Assembly: GCA_004294445.1 (NCBI GenBank) | Contig: REAZ01000007.1 | Coordinates: 62,001 to 126,000, forward strand | DNA from: Cytophagales bacterium | Lineage (GTDB): Bacteria > Bacteroidota > Bacteroidia > Cytophagales > Thermoflexibacteraceae | Direction: 5' to 3' | DNA length: 64,000 nt | Shown: positions 62,201 to 64,000 of the stretch, one piece after another | Layout: every line of letters starts with the position of its first letter | How positions within the stretch are numbered: position 1 is the stretch's first letter | The notes under the pieces: model-generated | Database searches by the model: none | Seen by the model: the letters and a program-made list of their open reading frames with translations, nothing else | What the model was told of the DNA's origin: nothing | Translations under genes and position numbers: made by a program

Positions 62201-64000
62201 CTGTTGCATTGGCTGCATTAGCATTTGAGAAACTCACGGTTGCTCCTGCGGGCGCAACTACAGACCAAGTTCCTGTTCCAAAAGCGGGTGTGTTCCCATT
62301 TAATGTGTACGAAGTCGCACAAATCGTCTGAGGGCTACCTGCACTTGAAACAGTTGGCGGTACATCTCTTGTTACTCTTACATTTGTAGATGAAGGCGTA
62401 CAAGCATTGCCATTCCTTATTGTCCATGTGAAAAAATATTCTCCGCCTACTGTCAAGCCGCTTACGGTGGCAGTTGGGCTATTAATATCACTGAAAGTAA
62501 TTGCTCCTGCCCCGCTCGGTACGCTTTGTACTGTCCATGTCCCTTGTCCTACTGTTACTGCGGTCGCTGCCAATACTGTGTTGTCTGCACAAATCGTTTG
62601 ATTCGCTCCTGCTACTGATGCACTTGGCGGTGCGGTAACAGCGATTTGAACCGTAGCGGAGTTAGAAGCACAAGTACCGTTAGTAATTGTCCAACGCAAT
62701 ACATAATTTCCTGCTACATTAAAGCCATTGGCAACTGTGTTTGATAAATTTGCATTAACAAAGGTTACATCTGTGAGATTCGCTCCTGCTGGAACACTCA
62801 CTACCGACCAAGTTCCTACCTGCGTCCCTGTTGGCGCACTTCCGCTTAGGGTTGTACTTGGTGTTGTTTGACATAAAGTTTGATTCGTTCCTGCACTTAC
62901 AGTTGGGACATTATCTATTCTCTCAATCTCTACGTCAGAAACAGCATACGAGCATCCTGCTGCTGTTCCATAACCGACTCTCCAAGTGAATTTATTAGAC
63001 CCTAATGCCAAGCCCGAAACTGTAATGGTAGGCGTGCCGTTTGGCCCATTTAGCGCACCCAATGTACCAGAAACTAAGGTTGTTCCCGGTGCCAATGTCC
63101 AAAAAAAGTTAGTTTCAGTAGTAGGTGTATTTGCTTGTAAAGTTACTGTCGAAGCACATTGGATAACAGGAAGTCCTGCGTACGCATAGGCGTTATTGCT
63201 ATTGCTCGTAATGCTTACATCATCGGAAGTGCTTGCGCAACCTCCGCCAGTGCTTACTGTCCACCTTAGTACGGTTGTTCCCACTTGTAAGTTGCTAATC
63301 AAAGAATTAGGCGAAGTGTCATTAGAGAAAATAGGTAAACCACCTGAGGGAGAGCTAACGATTGTCCATCTGCCCGTAACTCCTGCTGGGAGTACATCTG
63401 CACTTAGGGCTGTAACATTTGCACATAAAGTCTGGTCGGTGCCTGCTACTGCTGCGGGAGGATTAGGGGAAACGGTAATGTCCACAAAAGCCGATTTTGA
63501 ATCGCAACTGTTAGAAATTCGCCATTCAAACCTATTTAAACCCGTAGAGAGTCCACTTACCGTAGTATTGGGATTTGTGTCTGATGCGAAAACGCCAGAG
63601 CCAGACGTTACGAACCAACGCCCTGTGCCTATGGCGGGTGTATTTGCCGAAAGCGTGGCGGTGGTAACATTACAAAGATTTTGACTACCGCCTACTGATG
63701 GCGCACTGACAGGCTGCTCCCTTGTAATAGTTACGTTAGTGCTTGTTGTTCCACAAGCATCTACTATTGTCCAAGTAAAAGTATTTGCCCCAAGAGCCAA
63801 ATTAGAAACTGTAGATGTAGGCGAGTTTATATTTGCAATGATGGCACTCCCTGAAGTTGTCCAAGTACCTACACCTCCGTTTATGGGCGTATTGCCGCTT
63901 AAGGTAGCCGTTGTAGCACAGACAGCTTGCGGTAGCCCTGCATTAGCAGTATTACCCCCCGCTATTCTGGTAACAGTCATCTGTGAAGTAGAAGTAGTAC
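53250..64000 (-). CDS. Giant multi-repeat adhesin-like protein with type-B T9SS sorting domain, 5' end outside the window
   Basis: More than 3580 residues visible and the frame still open at 64000, so the N-terminus is missing. From N to C it has about 28 Ig/PKD-like repeats of 80-90 residues (with A-G-x-N-Q-T-x-C, G-x-W-T-V and N-T-F-x-W-T-I-S-N-x-x-C signatures). Then come a linker domain (about 2375-2480), five DUF11-like repeats of about 160 residues (about 2480-3290, each ending in a D-P-x-x-D-G-D-P acidic motif) and two cadherin/Ig-like modules (about 3290-3485). It ends in a CHU_C gliding-motility C-terminal domain (about 3488-3576, FIPEGFSPNGDGVNDNFVI and GTYYYIVDF). It is predicted to be exported through T9SS with the adjacent PorP/SprF. 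Function is probably adhesion or gliding, by analogy to SprB-like proteins. Confidence 0.93.
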   Translation of the reverse strand, partial: TTSTSQMTVTRIAGGNTANAGLPQAVCATTATLSGNTPINGGVGTWTTSGSAIIANINSPTSTVSNLALGANTFTWTIVDACGTTSTNVTITREQPVSAPSVGGSQNLCNVTTATLSANTPAIGTGRWFVTSGSGVFASDTNPNTTVSGLSTGLNRFEWRISNSCDSKSAFVDITVSPNPPAAVAGTDQTLCANVTALSADVLPAGVTGRWTIVSSPSGGLPIFSNDTSPNSLISNLQVGTTVLRWTVSTGGGCASTSDDVSITSNSNNAYAYAGLPVIQCASTVTLQANTPTTETNFFWTLAPGTTLVSGTLGALNGPNGTPTITVSGLALGSNKFTWRVGYGTAAGCSYAVSDVEIERIDNVPTVSAGTNQTLCQTTPSTTLSGSAPTGTQVGTWSVVSVPAGANLTDVTFVNANLSNTVANGFNVAGNYVLRWTITNGTCASNSATVQIAVTAPPSASVAGANQTICADNTVLAATAVTVGQGTWTVQSVPSGAGAITFSDINSPTATVSGLTVGGEYFFTWTIRNGNACTPSSTNVRVTRDVPPTVSSAGSPQTICATSYTLNGNTPAFGTGTWSVVAPAGATVSFSNANAANATASGLTVNGVYRFTWTIANAPCLPNSTSTVYITINAPPTIATVGATQDICGATTTLTGNNPTIGTGTWTVVAGGATVNFPNQFNSTVSGMTPGINRFRWTITNGTCASSSADLLVNSFATPSTANAGSNALACAADGFLNAVVPTAGTGTWTRISGSGAIISPNSPTTQVTGLGLGANVFRWTVTNGVCPSAGNFSDVTLTGRGAVSLSVAGVSQTICGATYNLNANVPNAAAGETGTWSVLGGATIAPADINNPTAVATNLVVGFNQFTWTVSNGCATSVSSIVITRNDNVTPANAGTDQTVCSTTAQLSGNAPTAGTGAWTVVSGSGVFVSASQFNTQVNGLGAGTNTFRWTISNGATCTPSFDDVIITSQTPSSVAVAGANQTICADNTILAATAPAIGAGAWTVIGGTATVVNPTLANSQVINLSVGNNILRWTTSNGTCPTSFNDVIITRQAPPSTSFAGADQVTCNATYTLAANTPTVGTGVWVVTAGTGVVTNPTLPNSTVTNLSLGVNTFQWTVSNGTCPPSVSSVNIARSSPATVATVGINQTTCLTTANLTGNTVTVGTGVWTVTAGSATVTDVNNPNSGVTGLSNGINTFTWTISNACSTTSASITITKTATPTVATVGVNQTTCLTTATLTGNTALVGNGVWTVTAGSATVTDPTNPASGVTGLVDGINTFTWTISNACGTTSASVTITKTAAPTIATVGVNQTTCLTTATLTGNVAAVGTGAWTVTAGGASITDPTNPVSGVTGLTTGVNTFRWRISNTCGFTDAFLTITREIAPTTAAAGTNQTTCNTFFNALTGNAPTSGAGVWTVTAGTATVTDVNNPNSGVTGLSLGINTFRWTISNSCGSSFAEVSITRDTPATVATVGTNQTVCSDIFPALSGNTATVGIGTWTVIAGGATVTDPNNPTSGVTGLTVGVNTFRWTITNSCGATSANVTITRQDVPTVANAGTNQSICANSATLNGNVPTVGIGTWTLASAPVGFVGTVAFNNANQANAIVSGLTLAGNYTFNWTIANGTCPTSSAQVTVSVIPLAFTANGGANQDLCSVTTTNLTGNTVVGTTGAWTQVGGAVATLVNANTPNLTVNGLTTGTYTFRWTLTGGSCAPSTSDVIVRVAEPANAGTDQNLCSVTTATLAGNTPVVGTGTWTQVSGATATISSINSPNSGITGLTTGTYTFRWTVTGSPCGTTTDDVIINVVGNASAGVNQVICNTTNTTLAATAPVIGTGTWTVSPNAGVTITTPTSPTSTVTGLSVGTVYTFTWTISGTPCPALVPQSMTVTVAPNANAGVNQALCNVTTATLAGNTPLGGAIGTWTQTAGTAATISNPNSPNSTITGLVAGTYTFRWTISGGGCATTFSDVVITNSAPANAGINQNLCGVGNTTLAGNTPVTGTGTWTKISGPAGGTFANANSPTTAVTGLTNGTYIFQWEITGGSCPTTNSQMTILVSSPADAGVDISVCNVTTVNLNALAPTTGMGTWSQITGPSTANFSGNVFNATVTNLQTGIYTFRWTITGSACTPSTDDVVVRVSENANAGADQAVCNVTTVTLAGNTAITGTGTWTQISGNPATITNSNLATSTVTGLITGTYTFQWTFTGGICGNSNDQVVINVSAPTSAGANQNLCGVTSTTLSATAPVAGIGLWTQILGPGIASISNTGITNPTVSGLQAGTYVFRWTITGVACPNLFSEVTIVNAEIPNAGTGQTICLGSNLSLNAKPVVVGVGAWSQVSGPSSATFANSAAPNTSVTALTVGTYIFRWTVTGTACATNTADVTINVIGVTPANASASVSDTEYCDNQVPPSATVNISGTQNGVRYELRRADNSIVATQTGTGSNLTFTVSPAPTSTTTYTVVAIPTVGGVNCTPVELADKGVVTVRVCEKQSIGLAKTVLPLAIQANGSVNVTYLLTVRNLGNTELTNIQINDDLTTVFPAPARYSIVTPPTATGVLLANTSYTGTAANPNLLTGFGRLAAGETQTVSFTINLIPNALNGNYTNTAIARGERGTTVVTDRSTDGVSVDPDNDGDPRENTPTVFTLPPNLSRPRIGIAKNLFSTSRQANGSFNITYQMTVSNYGNIDLTNVQIVDDLNATFPSPAQFSTVGTPSATGSLTTNAAYTGTGGNNVLVNGGRLAVGESQNVVLTVNLIPNASSNATYRNTAVASGDGGTGRVTDNSSDGTSPDPNGDGDPREESPTPFTLPADNNNNSGRPLLGVAKSISTVARQTDGSYNVSYSISLRNYGNVILNNLQVSDDLTATFPAPAVFRITNAPTATGTLVANAAFTGIGSNANLLNGGSLAIGETQTVTFSVNLTPNATNAFYRNTAVGSGENGTNRVTDASTDGLNPDPNGDGSPDENIPTVLRIPASSPRIGIAKNLLSAVRQANGSFNLTYLITVRNYGNLALSNVQVTDNLATTFPSPAQFSIVTPPTATGGLVGNSSFTGTGNNINLLSSGSLGIGERQSISFTVNLIPNSIGASFRNTAIGRGENGGIPTTDSSTDGLNPDPDNDGDPREETPTIFTVPTDNNNNNNRPLIGVAKNLLTPIRQADGSYNFTYQISVRNYGNAEITNVQVIDDLTATFPAPATFRVISAPTSIGNLTTNPNYTGRAGNNNLLNGSGRLGIGESQIITFTVNVIPNANGATYRNTAIGTGTVNGIPVTDNSSEGTNPDPNGDGNPSEDVPTTFVLQPETIATPIPTRFSFTTDNCSSTILTQKIILQNSGLVKITLLPNTVTPLRGIVSISADGTMIYRPALNAVGLDSLEYEICNSINVCAKGKIYINVLACTSQPPVIRPDVFGTDNCTEVTGNVLTNDTDPNGTALKAKAVTNGLTVSGGVYSIAADGTFSYLPPKGFVGRDSLSYEACNSVSALSKCGAAKIYVDVLDCQDTFIPEGFSPNGDGVNDNFVIKGAERFDTKVQIFNRWGNLIYEDEHYKNTWNAVATVGILVGEGVPDGTYYYIVDFRNGQKPKVGFLTVQR
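54110..56530 (-). repeat. Five DUF11-like repeats inside the giant protein gene
   Basis: Five units of about 480 bases starting with I-G-x-A-K and running through N-x-T-Y-x-V-x-V-x-N-Y-G-N and an acidic D-P-(D/N)-x-D-G-(D/S/N)-P-x-E. They are similar, not identical, in DNA. The acidic loops resemble thrombospondin-type-3 calcium-binding loops. Confidence 0.8.
56830..64000 (-). repeat. Array of about 28 Ig-like repeats inside the giant protein gene
   Basis: Units of about 245-290 bases, each with two cysteines (one in N-Q-x-x-C near the start and one in S-N-x-x-C). Inside it, 60046-60560 has near-identical units with an exact 246-base period: GTCAAACAAGTCGTCTGATT recurs at 60046, 60292 and 60538, marking recent duplication. 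Confidence 0.85.

Noticed and set aside
54004-63684. Many plus-strand frames of 60-160 codons across the giant protein gene
   Set aside because: They recur with the repeat period and are an effect of the repeated sense codons having few stops in antisense.
56830-64000. Regularly spaced repeats that could suggest a CRISPR array
   Set aside because: The units are about 250 bases, vary by codon, and translate to Ig-like protein repeats; no short identical repeats with unique spacers.
1-64000. tRNA, rRNA or prophage genes
   Set aside because: No cloverleaf-like intergenic sequence, rRNA-like block, integrase or phage structural gene was recognised; intergenic regions are short and AT-rich.

Overview
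The window is low-GC, densely coded DNA from a member of the Bacteroidota, most likely a gliding Cytophagales-type organism. The evidence is two SusC/SusD outer-membrane nutrient-uptake pairs, promoters of the Bacteroidota type (TTTG, about 19-22 bases, TAnnTTTG), a PorP/SprF protein, a PorE-like OmpA/beta-propeller lipoprotein-type protein and a giant repeat protein ending in a CHU_C/type-B sorting domain (type IX secretion, T9SS). Family-level DUF2480, YceI and DCC proteins fit the same phylum. No rRNA, tRNA or CRISPR array was seen.

Layout. 1-8.3 kb: envelope genes (a partial small secreted protein, a large TPR-like secreted protein, a DCC thiol oxidoreductase with a membrane tail, an M16 zinc protease, a DUF481-like beta-barrel). 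8.4-9.0 kb: inorganic pyrophosphatase. 9.3-13.9 kb: first SusC/SusD pair. 14.1-19.4 kb (minus strand): an exopolysaccharide operon driven by a consensus promoter at 19532-19562. It encodes an initiating sugar-phosphate transferase, GDP-mannose 4,6-dehydratase, GDP-fucose synthase, a plant-like GDP-mannose 3,5-epimerase and a WecG/TagA glycosyltransferase, so it should supply GDP-L-fucose and probably GDP-L-galactose. 20.2-25.5 kb: a beta-carbonic-anhydrase-like protein with an altered metal site, a GT2 glycosyltransferase, an MFS exporter, an EEP-family lipoprotein and a 2-hydroxyacid dehydrogenase. 25.7-32.4 kb: secreted proteins, a heme-plus-copper lipoprotein carrying the complete ligand set of peptidylglycine monooxygenases, YceI, another GT2, a LolA-like protein, RecO and a 47-residue lipoprotein.

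32.6-43.2 kb (minus strand): second SusC/SusD pair, a site-2 protease, a ZnuD-like TonB receptor whose promoter carries a perfect 16-bp inverted repeat ending around the start codon, DUF2480 and a double-SPOR/DUF3298 protein. 43.6-47.3 kb (plus strand): thioredoxin reductase, an M23-LysM peptidase and a TolC-like protein. 47.3-64 kb (minus strand): the T9SS-linked block, with the giant adhesin-like protein (cut by the window end), PorP/SprF, a GxxExxY gene enclosed by 50-bp imperfect terminal inverted repeats, the PorE-like protein and an OmpA protein with a triplicated DUF4892-like domain.

The most interesting points are the GxxExxY cassette with its inverted repeats inside the T9SS block, the operator and apparently leaderless promoter of the ZnuD-like receptor, the PHM-like heme/copper lipoprotein and the carbonic-anhydrase-like protein that lacks the canonical HxxC cysteine. 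All calls come from reading the sequence by eye; no database search was run.
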